Shown: positions 10,878 to 24,119, counted from the first letter of the stretch. The stretch is 64,000 nt of DNA from Brachypodium distachyon (GCF_000005505.3 NC_016135.3:4426001-4490000), one strand, 5' to 3'. Made by a program: numbers and translations. Notes: generated by a model from the sequence alone, not told the origin.

Positions 10878-13800
10878 TGTCTACTTTGAAGTTCCATCTG
10901 CCGCAGCTGGACTACACCACACGATTCTCGTTGTGGTAAGTAAAGATGCGGGCGATTCTCGCCCAAACTTCAGATCTGGATGAAGCGCTTGATTCCTTCG
11001 GCAAGAAGGATGCAAAGGAGTGGACTCCCGAAGAGAAACACAAAGATCGTAAGGCTTTGTCATTGATTCAACTTCATCTTTCCAATAATATTTTGCAGGA
11101 AGTGTTGGAGGAGAAATCCGCAGCAGCCCCGTGGCTGAAACTGGAATCGATCTGCATGTCTAAAGATCTAACCAGTAAGATGCATGTAAAGATGAAGTTG
11201 TTCACCCATAAGTCGCAAGAAGGTGGATCGGTAATATCTCATATAACTGTTTTTCGAGAGATAGTTTCTGACTTGCAAGCTTTGGAGATCAAGTATGATG
11301 ATGAGGATTTAGCCATCTTACACTTCTGCTCGTTGCTTAGTTCCTATTCAAATTTCCGTGATTCAATTCTTTATAGCCATGACTCTCTAACCCTTAATGA
11401 GATTTTAGAGGCACTTAAACAGAAAGAGAAGATGAAGTCTATGGTGCAGGCCGATGGGTCGTCCTCAAAGGCAAAAGCTCTGCAAGTTTGTGGCAGGACC
11501 GCGGAGAGGAATAACAACTACGGCAACCGAGATAAGAGCCGGGACCGAAAAGTTCATTCAAAGTTCCGAGGAAAAGATAAGTTCTGTAGGTATTGTAAGA
11601 AAAATAATCATGTTATTGAGCATTGTTATAAACTGCAGAACAAGGAGAAAAGGAACGGTACCTACAAACCGAAAGACAAGTTCGATGATAATGGTAAGGC
11701 CGCTGTCGTTTCTACCGACAGCTCTGAGGGTGATTGCTTTGCTATTCTTGTTGCTTGTGCTTCCCGCGATGATGAATGGATTCTTGATACAGCATGTTCC
11801 TTTCATATTTGTTGTAACATGGATTGGTTCAGTTCTTATGAGTGTGTGCAGACTGGAGATTTTGTGCGTGTGGGCAATGACAATCCTTGTCATATTGTTG
11901 GCGTTGGGTCCGTTCAGATCAAGACCCATGACGGCATGACACGCACGTTGAAAGAGGGGAAGCACATAACAAGCATGGCCAAAAATTTGATCTTGCTTAG
12001 TATCATGGACTGTGACGGGTACAAGTACGCCGGAGGGCGTGGACTTCTGAATGTATCTAGAGGTTCTCTCATTCACATGATAGGTGATATGAATTCTGTC
12101 AAATTATATGTTTTTAGAGGTAGCACTTTGCCTAGTTTTGCTGCTGCCGTTACACCTAATGATTCTGATGATTGTGCAAAAACGAATCTGTGGCATATGC
12201 GTCTTGGGCATATGAGTGAACATGGGATGGCAGAGTTGGTCAAGAGAGAGTTGATCGATGGCTGCAACTTAAGTAAGCTTGAGTTTTGTGAGCATTGCGT
12301 TTATGATAAGCACAAAAAGGTTAAGTTCATTTCTTCCGTTCATACCACCAAAAACATATTAGATTATGTGCATGCTGATGTTTGGAGACCCTCCCATAAG
12401 ACTTCTATTGGTGGTGCTAATTATATGCTTTCCATTATTGATGATTACTCAAGAAAAGTTTGGCCTTATTTTCTAAAACATAGATCTGATATTTTTGGTG
12501 CGTTCAAGAAGTGGAAAGCTATGATAGAAAAGCAAACTGAAAGGAAGGTAAAAAATTTGTGTACTGATAATGATGGTGAATTTGTTTCTGATGAGTTTGA
12601 GGAGTTTTGCAGTAATGATGGTGTGATTAGGCACTACACGGTTGCCTGTACTCCACAGCAAAATGGCGTGGCTGAGCGCATGAACAGAACCATAATATCG
12701 AGGGCCCGTTGCATGCTGTCCAATGCAGGTTTGGGCAGGCGTTTTCGGGCTGAGGCAGCTTCCACCGCATGCTACCTTATAAATAGGTCACCTTCTGTTC
12801 CACTTGACAAAAAAACTCGCATTGAGGTATGGTCTGGTAAACCTGCTGATTATTCACAGTTGAGAGTTTTCGGTTGCACTGCTTATGCTCACGTTGATAA
12901 TGGAAGCTAGAGCCTCGAGCTGTTAAATGCATTTTTCTTGGTTATGGTTCTGGAGTTAAAACTTTCAGGCTGTGGAATCCTGAAGCTAAAAAGATTTTGC
13001 TGAGCAGGAATGTTGTCTTTAATGAAAAAGTTATGTATCATGATACTTTGTCAACTGATGCCTCTCGCATTGAAGAGGAGAGACTTAAAGTATAGGTGGA
13101 GCATGTTGATGAAATTGTTGACAACGATGATGCTCAGGTTGATCATGGTAATGATGATGGGAACAATGATGATAATAATGATAATATTGTTTCACCCTCA
13201 ACACCTGTTTTGCAGCAACCCACATGGTCTATTGTAGCTGACCGCCCAAAGAGGAATAAAGGTCCACGCCCACGTTTAATTGAAGAGTGTGATCTTGTTT
13301 ATTATGCTTTGAGTTGTGCAGAACAGATGGAGCATGATAGTGAACCGGCCACATATAATGAAACTGTTGTTTCCGGCGACCGTGTGAAGTGGTTGTCTAC
13401 CATGCAAGAGGAGAAGCAATCTCTTGAGAAGAATGGCACATGGGATGTTGTGCCCTTGCCTAAACAAAAAAAGGCCGTTCGCTGCAAGTGGATTTTTAAG
13501 AGAAAGGAGGGTTTATCTCCTAATGAGCCTATGAGGTTTAAGGCAAGGTCAGTGGCAAAACGTTTCAGTCAAATACCAGGTATTGATTATAATGATGTGT
13601 TCTCTCCAATGGTAAAACATAGTTCCATCCGTACTTTCTTTGGTATTATTGCTATGCATGATCTTGAGCTTGAGCGGTTAGATGTGAAGACTGCATTTTT
13701 GCATGGAGAGCTTGAGGAGGAAAGATACATGGACCGGCCTGAAGGGTTCATAGTTCCTGTTAAGAGGAGTTTGTTTGCAAGTTGAAGAAGTCCCTCTATG

Positions 13801-14782
13801 GTTTGAAACAATCTCCTAGACAGTGATATAAAAGGTTTGATTCATTTATGATCTCACGTGGCTTTAGTAGATCTCAGTATGACAGTTGTGTCTACATTAA
13901 ATTTGTTGATGAATCACCTATATACTTGCTGTTATATGTTGATGATATGTTAATTTCTGCCAAGAGCATGAAAGTAATCACTACTTTGAAGGCACAACTA
14001 AGTAGTGAATTTGAGATAAAGGATCTTGGTGCTGCTAGGAAAATCCTAGGTATGAAAATTAAAAGGGACAGAAAATCTAGATTGCTATTTCTTAGTCAGC
14101 AAAGTTACATTGAGAAAGTTCTTCATCGTTTTAATATGCATGATGCAAAGTGTGTTAGTACTCTCATTGCTTCTCATTTCAAATTGTCAGCGTTGCAATG
14201 TCCTACTTCTGATGAACCTATTGAGTATATGTCACGAGTTTCCTATTCTAGTGTTGTTGGTTCCTTTATGTATGCCATGGTTTGTTCACATCCTGATTTA
14301 TCATATGCTGTGAGTTTGGTCAGTCGTTACATGGCTAATCTCGGTAAAGAACATTGGAAAGCTGTTCAGTGGATTTTCAGATACCTCCGTGGCACATCCA
14401 ATGCTTGCTTGAAGTTTGGCAAGACCGATGAGGGACTCGCTGGCTTTGTGGATTCAGATTTTGCTGCCGACTTGGATAAGAGGAGATCCCTCACAGGTTA
14501 TGTGTTCACGGTAGATGGATGTGCTGTGAGTTGGAAGGCAACACGGCAACCAGTTGTTGCCTAATCTACAACCGAAGCAGAATATATGGCTATTGCTGAA
14601 GCTTGCAAAGAGTCTGTTTGGTTGAAGTGTTTTTATGCTGAGCTGTGTCAAGATGTTTCTTGCATTAACCTGTTTTGTGACAGTTAAAGTGCTATTTACC
14701 TTACTAAGGATCAGATGCTCTATGAGAGAACCAAGCACATTAATGTCAAGTACCATTTTGTTCGTGACGTTGTTGCACAAGG
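10878..14782 (+). pseudogene. copia gag-pol polyprotein, several stops and frameshifts
   Basis: Coding starts at ATG 10878 (MSTLKFHLPQLDYTTRFSLW) and is cut by a TAA after 20 codons. The main frame, 10946-12910, holds gag, a CX2C zinc knuckle (FCRYCKKNNHVIEHC), the protease motif WILDTACSFH, GAG-pre-integrase (HMRLGHMSEHGM) and an integrase core (LDYVHADVW, CTDNDGEF, PQQNGVAERMNR). A one-base loss near 12903 and a TAG at about 13093 precede the RT frame (13096-13785; KARSVAKRFSQIPGIDY, LDVKTAFLHGELEEE). A frameshift near 13770 and a TGA at about 13825 follow. LYVDDML and the RNase H region (SWKATRQPVVA) come next, with more stops near 14563 and 14685. It cannot make a full polyprotein. Confidence 0.88.
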
Positions 14783-15119
14783 TATTCAGGAATTAGCGGA
14801 ACTTCCGGATATTCAAGAATTAGCGGAACTTCCGGCCTCCAACCGGAACTTCCGGTGTGCCCGTTACAGATCTGACTTGCCCTAATGCTCCTGCTATATA
14901 TACCTCTTATAAGCCGCCGTTTTGGGAAGAGTTCGCATGAGTTGCATCTGTAGAACCTCCCTGGCGTTGTAAACACTCCCCATATAGTGAGATTTCGCTG
15001 GTTGGCACCCTTGGTTTTTTCCCTCTCGTTGTTTGAGAGGGTTTTTCACGTTAAATCTGTGTGTCCTTGTGCTGTGATTTTTTCTTCGTTCTTCATTCTT
15101 GCTTGTCGCGTTCATAACA
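14783..15119 (+). repeat. 3' LTR of the 10.5-kb copia element, 5'-truncated
   Basis: It is homologous to the 5' LTR from GCGGAAC..TCCGGATATTCAAG onwards. The first ~37 bp and the polypurine tract are absent. A 27-bp direct duplication (ATTAGCGGAACTTCCGG twice) sits at its start. Confidence 0.8.
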
Positions 15120-15628
15120 AAAGCAACTGTATCAAGCTGGTCATATTTTATAGCCTCTCAGTGGATAAGGCATCATCCAAAAAATTGATTATATGCTCCA
15201 TGTTGTGGCAGCTGTGGTTTGCTTAGTTCTGATATCTGTGTAGTTAGCTCTATCAGAAAATGTACTTTTGTCCCCTGTCACTACGAACGGAAGTCTTCTT
15301 AGAACACATGGATATATTTAACAGTAGATTATAAGTGGAGGGATTCCGTATTTGCTGGGTGCCCATTGATATTTCAATGGTTAATTCAAAGGTGGTTCCT
15401 GACTTAAGTGTTTATTATCTTGCCTTAAATTATCCTATTTTGAGTTACTACTTAGTGTTGATCACGGTTCCTCCCTTTTCAAAAGAAAAAGGGATTCATG
15501 TTTTCTCCTTAAGTGTTTTTAGCTTTAAGTAGATAGGCTGATACGAGCATTGATAAGGTCTTCATGATACCGAGGCATGTAAGTTTACTTATTGAACATT
15601 CCTCAACTAATTTGAGTATTTATTTTTC
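15120..15628. other. no gene recognised
   Basis: AT-rich sequence between the copia element and the first MULE. It may be remaining intron sequence of the LEC14B remnant, but I see no exon. Confidence 0.4.
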
Positions 15629-16841
15629 GGGAGCGGCTATACCTCAGTCGATTGAGAAAAACAGTTTCTCAGTCGACCAGTTTCCCTCGATCAATTCTCT
15701 CCTCTAGATCCCGATCCTCTCCCCTATGGAGCCCATCGGTGTTCAGGGTGGATGGCTCGTGGGCTTTTCTTTCGTGGGCTGGCCTGTTTATGGGATTTGT
15801 GAGAGTATTTGTAGCTAGTATTTGGATATGGTTCTATAAAAGACAAAAAATAACTTTAGTTTCACATTAGTAATATTTAATTTTAATGTGCAACTTTCAA
15901 AAATTAAAATTGCACATCTGATTTTATATGCAACTTTAATTTTAAAAATTGCACGTGAAATTTAGTGTGCAATTTTAAAAACTGCACATGAAACTTAAAA
16001 TTGCACAAGAAATTTTATGTGAATTTTTAGAAATTGTACATGAAATTTATATGCAATTTATTGAGACTGAAACTATACATCGCACATTTCTAAAAATGAA
16101 AATAATAGTCGTCCCTTGGTATCCTCCTAAAACGGGTCTCTCATTAATGGCAGCAGTTTTCAGATCACCGTGCAATGAGCATTGGACTCAAGTCTTTCTT
16201 ATATGGTTGCAAGACCAATATAACACACAAAAAAATTCGGATAGTATCAACTTCAAAAAATTACAGTTGAAAAATTATAATTGCACTCATTTCCAAGTGA
16301 AATTTTATAAAAGTTAGTTGTAACCTCACGCACGGAAAAATACGGTTGAAACCCCACAGTTAGAATTAGAGTTGTATATAAAATTAAGGAACAATGAAAC
16401 AAGAAAAATCAAGAGATAAAAAAGCAAATTGTAAATAAGAAAACGGAAATAATAAATAAGAAAAGAAATATAAACAAAATAAAAAAAGAAACGAAATGAA
16501 AAAAATGAAGAAGAAACATAAACAAAAGAAAGAAAAGAAAATAAACGAAATGAAAAGAAAAACAGGAAGAAGAAACATACACAAAAGAAAAAAAAAAGAA
16601 ACGAAATGTGAAAAAACATGGGAGACAAGACTCAAACTTGCAACCTCTACATCCAAACAAGTAGACAACAGGTAGCCACTGCACTAACCCATTCGTTCTG
16701 ATTTTACACAGTTTTTAGTCTATATATGTTTTTGTCTATCCCTGCTTCTACGCCCGCACGAATCTCAAAGATCATCCGACGGCGGAAAACACGTCGACTG
16801 AGAAAAGGACCATCTCCGGCGACTGAGCCCAAGCAATTCCG
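15629..16841. mobile_element. non-autonomous MULE-like element, copy 1 (9-bp TSD TTATTTTTC)
   Basis: TTATTTTTC at 15620-15628 is repeated exactly at 16842-16850. The ends read GGGAGCGGCTATACCTCAGTCG-like at left and, on the reverse strand, CGGAATTGCTTGGGCTCAGT at right. Just inside are palindromic CTCAGTCGAxTGAGAAA blocks. Internal sequence is rich in TTGCACATGAAATTT-type repeats and has no transposase. A minus-strand tRNA-like module sits near the right end: A-box match TAGTGCAGTGG (16676-16686) and a B-box-like GCAAGTTTGAGTC (16629-16641), then a long T-rich run. The 9-bp duplication points to Mutator-type transposition. Confidence 0.85.
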
Positions 16842-16850
16842 TTATTTTTC

Positions 16851-17968
16851 ATATGTGCAGATATGTCATGTTACTTGATTCTGCTCATTTTGTTGTCGTG
16901 TTGGTTCTCTTTTATCAATTGATACATGTGAATGGCTTGTTTTTCCCCTCTGTTTTGCATGCAGGCGCCTCTCTTTTCACATGTGCCAGGACTGCTCATA
17001 CAGATGAACTGAAGATTTCAAACCCTTGCTGCTTAGTTGTGTTACCGCACTAGGCAAGTGCACTTGATGTATAATTTGTATAACACCATCTGCATTTGTA
17101 TCGTCATATGCTCGTGGATTCTGAATTGTAACACCATCTGCATTTGTCATATTGATCAGCAGCGATCTATCTGTGCATTTACCAGTATGGTTCGACGTTT
17201 GTCAGCTGCTGCTGCTATTGTGTTTTCGTTCATGAATCATACGCGGTGACCTACACAACTTGCCATACTTGCTCGTGAATCCCATTGTCTCCCTTGTGTC
17301 GTCCTGTTCCTTCCACATTCTCATACTGTGTTCACCACCTTCCTTTCATTCCATCCCCGCTCCTGTCGCGTCTCAGTCCCAAGAATACCGCGCTAGACGA
17401 AAGTAAAAAAAATAAATACAAAGGATCGGAAGTGTTGTGAAGCTTTTTCAAAGGACCAGCACGCGCCCGGGTCCTCGACGCGGCGGACACGAAACCCTCC
17501 GCTGCACCGCGAGCTGCCACCTGTGGTCGCCAACACGGAAAGTGCAGTCGTCCTCATCACGTGGACCAGCGAGGGGCCGTCGGACCCAGTGAGATCGTCC
17601 GCGGCGGCGCTGCGGCCCGCCGTCGAGGAGCCGTTGGGGTTAAGAACAACTAACATCTGATCGCATCTCCCGTCAATTACGCAACAAGAGGCTTGCCCCT
17701 CAACTCTCCGGTAGTCCAGTCCGGTCACCAAATCCATCACTACACGCCTGGTGCACGTCTCGTTAATTCTTGCACGAGATCATCGATCACACCTCTCCGG
17801 TTGGCACGTCTCGATCCGTCCACGGCTGAATTGCCTTGGCCTTCGCTACTGCGTGGCTGCTTCTTCTCTTGGCTTATCAGCTTTCTTACCCGTGTGTGTG
17901 TGCTGTGTCCTTGTTTTCTCCGTTGAGAGTGGGCACGCACAGCACAGCAGCAACACCTCCAGGCTCCA
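16851..17968. other. upstream region of the RIC gene
   Basis: No separate gene is recognised. TAACACCATCTGCATTTGT occurs twice (about 17081 and 17131). GC content rises after 17450, as expected for a promoter and 5' UTR. Confidence 0.5.
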
Positions 17969-17996
17969 ATGGCGTCCTCCTACAAGATGAAGGGAT

Positions 17997-18265
17997 GGTG
18001 TCTTTGGAGGCATAGAAACTCGGTGGTCTTTGATGGAGCGCCTCCTAGAATCGATCAGGTTCTTCGGGTTATTAGAAGAGAGGGCAGTGCTTGGGCTAAG
18101 GTGGCGCTTTTCAAAGGGGCTAACTTTGGGTTTGGTAGCTTTGTGGTTTCGTGGTGGGTTGTAAGTGAGTAGTCGCTTGTTTGTGGCCTATGGGCTTGTA
18201 ACCGCGTCGCGGTAACTCCTTCTTCAATATATAATACACATACTGTGTATTCTAGAAAAAAAAAA
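17997..18265 (+). mobile_element. 5'-truncated LINE inserted in RIC exon 1
   Basis: The insert encodes the C-terminus of an L1-type ORF2 (LWRHRNSVVFDGAPP..VLRVIRREG) to a stop at 18172, then a 3' UTR and a 10-A tail at 18256-18265. AAGGGAT occurs on both sides (17990-17996 and 18264-18270, the second overlapping the tail), a plausible short target duplication. About 270 bp remain. Confidence 0.75.
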
Positions 18266-18932
18266 GGGATCTTCGAGAGCTTCAAGATCATATCGCAGAT
18301 CTTCGGTGAGCAGAAATAGCTCCGGTGTTTCAGTTTCTGAATTCGACTGTACTGGTGAAGAGAACAGGACAGGGACAGGGACAGTGCAGTGCAGTTCAGG
18401 GCCTCCTGATCTTTGCTCGTTTATCTGAATTGTTCGATTGTTGCATTGCAGCGGCCAAGGAGGAGCAGGGGATGGAGATCGGCTCCCCAACGGACGTGAA
18501 GCACGTCGCGCACATCGGCTGGAACAGCTCGACGCTGCCGCCGGCAACCAAAGGGTACTCAAATCCAACCCTGAATATATGTCCAGTGCATAGAAAGTCT
18601 CTCTGGTTTCATCTGCCGAAATTGCGTGTCATCTCGCGTACTAGGTTTTCTTCGTAGATGGATGGCTCAGCCCTGGGAATATCATGCGATTTTTCGTCTC
18701 TGGGCAACTTGGCGCCGTCGGCAGCGGCGGCAACCTCCTGGGCTTCTTCCCAAGGTATTATGGTGGTCAGAGTTCAGACTTAAGACAAACCTACGAAAAG
18801 ATGAACAATTAATTCTCTGTTCGGTGTTATTGCTTCCTGTGATTAACCGTGCATTGCTTTTTCGGATAACATATCCTAACTGTGCGTTGCCTAGGAAGTA
18901 GGAATGGTTCTGTGATTTTGTCAGTTAAGAAC

Positions 18933-19143
18933 TGCTCCCTCCATTCCACAATACAACGTGTATAGATTTTTCACATTTGTTTTACAATACATCTCATTTT
19001 CTCTTGGTACCCGCACCCGACCAATAACTACACACATTAATTAATTATTAACTCAATATGAGTGGTCAGGCACTAGAAAACGAGAGTTGCCTTGGTCCAA
19101 GTGCACAAATCTATATGAGATGTATTTTGTAATAAAGGAAGTA
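18933..19143. mobile_element. Stowaway-like MITE in RIC intron 3
   Basis: The ends are CTCCCTCCATTCCACAATAC and a degenerate inverse (TTTTGTAATAAAGGAAGTA). It lies between exon 3 (ending 18754) and exon 4 (starting 19171) of the RIC gene. Confidence 0.65.
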
Positions 19144-19255
19144 TATATATGCGGTTTGATTCTTGAGCAGATTTCGACCAGCACCAGGCCGCCCGAGACG
19201 CACAGTCGTCTCTCGGCTTGGTAGTTTCAAAGAACACAGCGCAAGACACAGGAGG

Positions 19256-19821
19256 TGTTAGAATTTGAGTCGTGGGCGTGATAGCCCAAACCCAATTTTA
19301 ATAAATTCTGAATAATCTCAAAAGCCCATTCATTAAGTGGGATGAGGAGAGTGCAAATGGGAATAGTCCCACCTTACTAGCTTAGAGTGAGTGAGACCAA
19401 CATATAAGAGATGTTGCTTCTCACCTATTGAGCAAATGAGCAAGGGAAATCCCCACACGCGCTCCGCCTCCTCCGCTCGCCTCGCATCGCCTCATCACGA
19501 CGCGCGTGCGCCGCGTTTCGTGGATCGATTTCGAGTTCGAGCCGTGCCGTGCCGTGCCGGGTCGGTGCGGGGCCGGGCTTCGCCTGTCTCTTCGATCGGT
19601 ACGCAACACAACCGCGCTAGGGTTTTGCCTGTCTCTCGCTTTTGCGCCGTCCTTGTAGTCTACTCCATGCCGAGCGCCGGCATGAACCAACGATCGGGAG
19701 AGCAGGTCTCTGGAACCTTTCGCCTTTGCGATCCTGTATGGGAGAGGGCGAATAAAGTTTTTGGGAAGCGCTCCGCGTGACTGCTCGCTTCCGTCACCAC
19801 GGGTTGTCTACCGTCCAAGTC
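19256..19821 (+). repeat. 5' LTR of the second copia element, 3'-truncated
   Basis: It matches the complete LTR at 24159 up to CTACCGTCCAAGTC. There it jumps into gag sequence, so the LTR end, primer site and gag start are lost. Confidence 0.8.
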
Positions 19822-22800
19822 AATAAATCTTCCGGGATGTATTTCAAGATATGGCAATTAAAGGCCATGCTCTGGTTGCAGATTCTGAAAGTATTCTGGG
19901 TGACAGACGGCAAACCAGAGCGAGATTTATTTGAGAAAGCTCAGAAATTTTTTCAGGATGCCAATGTTGCCTTTAGAGGATGCATTCTGAGTGTTCTTTC
20001 TGACCGTCTTTGTGATGTGTATATGCACATAGAAGACGGGAAGGAGCTGTGGGATGCACGGGATGCCAAATTCGGTGCAACCGATGCAGGTAGTGAATTG
20101 TATAACATGGAGTCGCTGAACGACTACAAGATGGTGGATAACCGTTCTGTAGTTGAACAGGCACATGAGATACAGATCATTGTGAGAAAGCTCAAGCTTC
20201 TCAAGTGTGATTTACCCGACAAGTACGTGGCTGGGTGCATTATTGCAAAGTTACCTCCCGCGTGGAGGAACTTCGCCACGTCTCTAAAACACAAGAGACA
20301 AGAGATATCAGTTGAACAAGTGATAGCATCCCTTTATGTTGAAGAGAAAGCTCGGGCTAGGGACACCACTGAGAAGGCTGCTGATTTTCCGTCTAATGCC
20401 AATATGGTATAGAGGAACTTTCCTGGCAACGGAAAGAACAAAGGGAAGAAGACTGTCAACGTCGTGACCGCTAGCAACACTGACATATACAGTATTTTTC
20501 CTACTGTCCTTTCAGTATTTCAATCTCCATGTTGGTGGATTGATACGGGTGCTAATGTTCATGTTTGTTCTGACATCTCTTTGTTTACTTCTTACCAGCA
20601 TGGAAGGCATTCAACTGTCTTGACGGGAAACGGGTCGCATGCAGCTGTTCGTGGTGTTGGTACGGTCGATCTGAAGTTTACTTCGGGGAAGATCGTGCGG
20701 CTAAGGAACGTGATGCATGTCCCCTCCATGAACAAGAATCTCGTTAGCGGTTCCCTTTTATGCAGAGAAGGTTTTAAGGTAGTTTTAGAGTCTAATAAAG
20801 TAGTTGTGTCTAAACATGGAAAATTTATTGGTAAAGGTTATGAGTGCGGAGGCTTGTTCCGTTTTTCCCTTTCTGATTTTAGTGATATGTCAGTATTTAG
20901 GTCGGATCGTGGTGGCGAGCATTTCTCCAATGTATTTGATGAGTTTTGTGCAGAACATGGTATTATTCACGAGAGGACGCCTCCCTATTCTCCCCAATCA
21001 AACAGGGTCGCCGAGAGGAAAAACCGCATGCTGACTGACTTGGTGAATTCCATGTTAGCCACTGCCGATTTATCTAAGACATGATGTGGGGAGGCGTTAC
21101 TGACTTCATGTCATGTCCTTACAAACAAAAATAAAGAGAAAACTCCCTACGAGGAGTGCATTGGAAGAAAGCCATCACTTTCTTACTTGCGCACTTGGGG
21201 ATGTTTGGCGAAGGCCAACATTCCAATTCCCAAGAAACGCAAGCTCGGACGAAAAATAGTGGATTGTATCTTTCTAGGCTATGCTCAGCGGAGCGTGGGC
21301 TATAGATTTTTGGTAGTTAAATCCGAGGTACCTGATATGCATGTTGATACTATTATGAAATCTCGTGATGCAACATTTTTTGAAAATATTTTTCCTATGA
21401 AAGATATGCATAGCATTGCTAGAATTTACTCTGAAATATTACCTGAGTCTAGCATACCTGAATCTAATACATCTGATAATGAATTTGAACATCTTGAGGA
21501 TGATGTTGAGAAGGATGACAATGAAGCTGCTTCCAGGAGTAAGAGACGAAGGATTGCAAAATCCTTCGGTGATGACTTCATTGTGTACCTTGTGGAGGAT
21601 ACTCCCAAAACCATTGCAGAGGCATATGCATCTCCGGATGCAGATGACTGGAAAGAAGCTGTCCAGAGTGAGATGGACTCCATTCTTTCTAATGGGATTT
21701 GGAAGCTATCTGAACGACCCCACGGTTGTAAGCCAGTAGGCTGCAATTGGGTGTTCAAGAAGAAGCTAAGGCTTGACGGTACTATTGAAAAGTATAAGGC
21801 ACGGCTTGTAGCAAAAGGCTACACTCAGAAAGAATGCGAGGATTACTTCGACACCTATTCACCCGTTGCTAAACTTACTACCATTCGAGTACTACTATCC
21901 CTAGCTGCCTCCTATGGTCTTGTCGTCCATCAAATGGACGTAAAGACAGCTTTCCTTAACGAAGAGTTGGAAGAGGAAATTTACATGGAACAGTCAGATG
22001 GATTTGTGGTAAAGGGTGAAGAGAGAAAGGTGTGCAAGTTACTAAAATCTTTGTATGGACTAAAACAAAAACCTAAGCAATGGCATGAGAAGTTTGACAG
22101 AACTTTAACTTCTGCAGGCTTTGTCATTAACGAGGCTAATAGATGTCTGTACTATCGCCATGGTGGGGGCGAAGGTGTTATTTTGTGTTTATACGTCGAT
22201 GATATTCTGATTTTTGGTACAAATATAAAAGTGATAAATGAGGTCAAGTCGTTTGTATCAAATTGCTTTGATATGAAAGATCTGGGAGAGGCTAATGTTA
22301 TTCTTAACATTAAGCTGGTTAAGGATGAGAGTGGAATTACTTTGTTGCAATCCCACTATGTTGAGAAGGTCTTGAGTCGCTTCGGTTTTACTGACAGCAA
22401 ACCTTCACCAACACCTTATGACCCCAGCGTGATTGAGATACTCTCAAATAATCGGTTCCCTTATGTACTTAGCTAGCGCTACGAGGCCTGATATCTCTTT
22501 TGCTGTGAGCAAATTGAGTAGGTTCACGTCAAACCCGGGTATAGATCATTGGCGTGCACTAGAAAGGGTATTGCGCTATCTAAAAGGTACGATGAGTTAT
22601 GGAATACATTATTCAGGGCATACAACTGTGCTTGGGGGACATTGTGATTCGAACTGGATCTCTGAAGCAGATGATCTCTACGCCACAACCGGGTATGCCT
22701 TCATACTTGGTGGTGGTGTAGTATCATGGAGATCTTGCAAACAGACCATATTGACGAGGTCAACTATGGAAGCAGAGCTTGCTGCTTTAGATACAGCCAC

Positions 22801-23041
22801 CTTTGAGGCAGAGTGGCTGAGAGATCTTTTGATGGACTTGCCGGTGGTTGAAAAACTAGTGCCGGCTATTCTGATGAACTGTGATAATCAAACGGTTATT
22901 ACTAAAGTGAACAGCGAAGTCATCAAAACACGTGAGGAGTCCGTCAGGAAATTGAAAAACTCCGGAGTGATAACTGTTACATATATTCAAACAGAGAAAA
23001 ACCTGGCAGATCCCTTTACCAAGGACTATCATGTAATGTGA
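19822..23041 (+). pseudogene. copia gag-pol of the second element, with deletions
   Basis: Gag (to 20412) carries FKIWQLKAMLW and the UBN2-type block LKLLKCDLPDKYVAG. The protease motif WWIDTGANVHVC lies at about 20532. The frame then passes from FRFSLSDF directly to FRSDRGGEHF, so most of the integrase N-terminal part, with its first catalytic Asp, is deleted. VAERKNRM follows and a TGA is at about 21082. Reverse transcriptase lies in 21187-22476 (LVAKGYTQKE, MDVKTAFLNEELEEE, LYVDDILIF). A frameshift near 22440 leads to RNase H (SLMYLASATRPDISFAVSKL, TRSTMEAELAALD) ending at 23041, with a short deletion after QTVITKVNS. It is not functional. Confidence 0.87.
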
Positions 23042-23633
23042 TAGAGAGTGCATCGAGGGAGATGGGGTTGAGACCCATGAACATTGTGCCATAGTGGTAA
23101 CCCAACTTATGTGATCGGAGTTCACATGAAGTAGGATCTGGGAAGAACGAAGCTGTCGGTATAACAGAAGAGAGTATGTTATAACCCTCTCTATGTGAAG
23201 ATGTGCGACTCTCAAATTGCTGTAAGGCAGGTTGACGACATGCCTTAATGTGTTCATTGCGGCTATGAGTAGCGAAAGATGCTGTCCTACAGAGTATGTT
23301 TGAAAGAACACACCTATATGAGTCTGACTATCTAACGTCGCAGTCTATGAGATTTGGATGACCTCTAGTAACTCATGAAGAGACCATGAAGTATAACGCA
23401 TATGCTCCACCCGCGGGGTAGACCACTGATAGCCCAGTACTGATTGACATTGAGTGAAGTCTATTTCACGTCAGCTTGCAATTCAAGGCTTAGTTCATTG
23501 TGAGTGTGGATGGATGTAACTTAAAGTTCTAGGCAGAATTTCAACTTAACAGTCTCTGCTGAAACACTAGTATATAAAAAAGTAGCGGAAACAGGTAAAT
23601 GTCTAAATGGGTATTTTAGATCTGGTGGGGGAT

Positions 23634-24119
23634 TGTTAGAATTTGGTGGTCCTGATCAGCCCAAGCCCAAGTTTTAATAATTCTGAAAATCTCAAAGGTC
23701 CATTCATGAAGTGGAATGAGGGGAGTGGGAATGGCAATAGTCTCACCTTGCTAGTTTAGAGTGAGTGAGACCAACATATAAGGGACGTTACTTCTCACCT
23801 ATTGAGCAAGTGAGCAAGGAAAATCCCCACACGCGCTCCTCCTCCTCCTCATCCGCTCGCCTCGTCATGACACGCGCACGCGCCACGTTTCGTGGATCGA
23901 GTTCGAGTTCGAGCCGTGTCGGGTCGGGTCGGGGCCTCTTATCCTTTTGTCACGCGCGAGGTATTTTTGGAATCTGTTACGGACGCGTGCATATTTTATG
24001 GAGTCGGTTCAGGTTTCCTAAACCAAACCGACCTATACCTGCGTGACTATATATATACAGCCGCCCCGTCCCTCCGATCGCTCCATCCCGAGCGCCGGCG
24101 TGCACTAGTGATCGGAAGA
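23634..24119 (+). repeat. partial LTR copy, tandem with the 3' LTR
   Basis: It begins TGTTAGAATTTGGTGG after GGTGGGGGAT. It breaks off at GAGCAGGTCTCT, where it joins a second copy of the pre-LTR text (CTAAATGGGTATTT..GGTGGGGGAT). Confidence 0.85.

Larger units (their letters stand above)
10494..15119 (+). mobile_element. Ty1/copia LTR retrotransposon, decayed
   Basis: The element has a 5' LTR starting TGTTAC and ending ATAACA at 10836. A tRNA-Met primer binding site TGGTATCAGAGC follows at 10839-10850, then gag-pol in copia order (protease, integrase, reverse transcriptase, RNase H) and a 3' LTR ending ATAACA at 15119. The sequence between RNase H and the 3' LTR is missing: coding text ends at HFVRDVVAQG near 14782 and runs straight into LTR sequence. 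No matching 5-bp duplication was found (CTCTC before, AAAGC after). It lies beside the LEC14B remnant. Confidence 0.88.

Noticed and set aside
16326..16684. Three overlapping Phe/Ser-rich minus-strand frames
   Set aside because: They are translations of the T-rich run inside MULE copy 1.
15637..16810. First read as a Helitron because of the hairpins with CTCAGTCG and the CTAG near one end of copy 2
   Set aside because: Exact 9-bp target duplications and inverted termini fit a Mutator-type element; Helitrons make no duplication.
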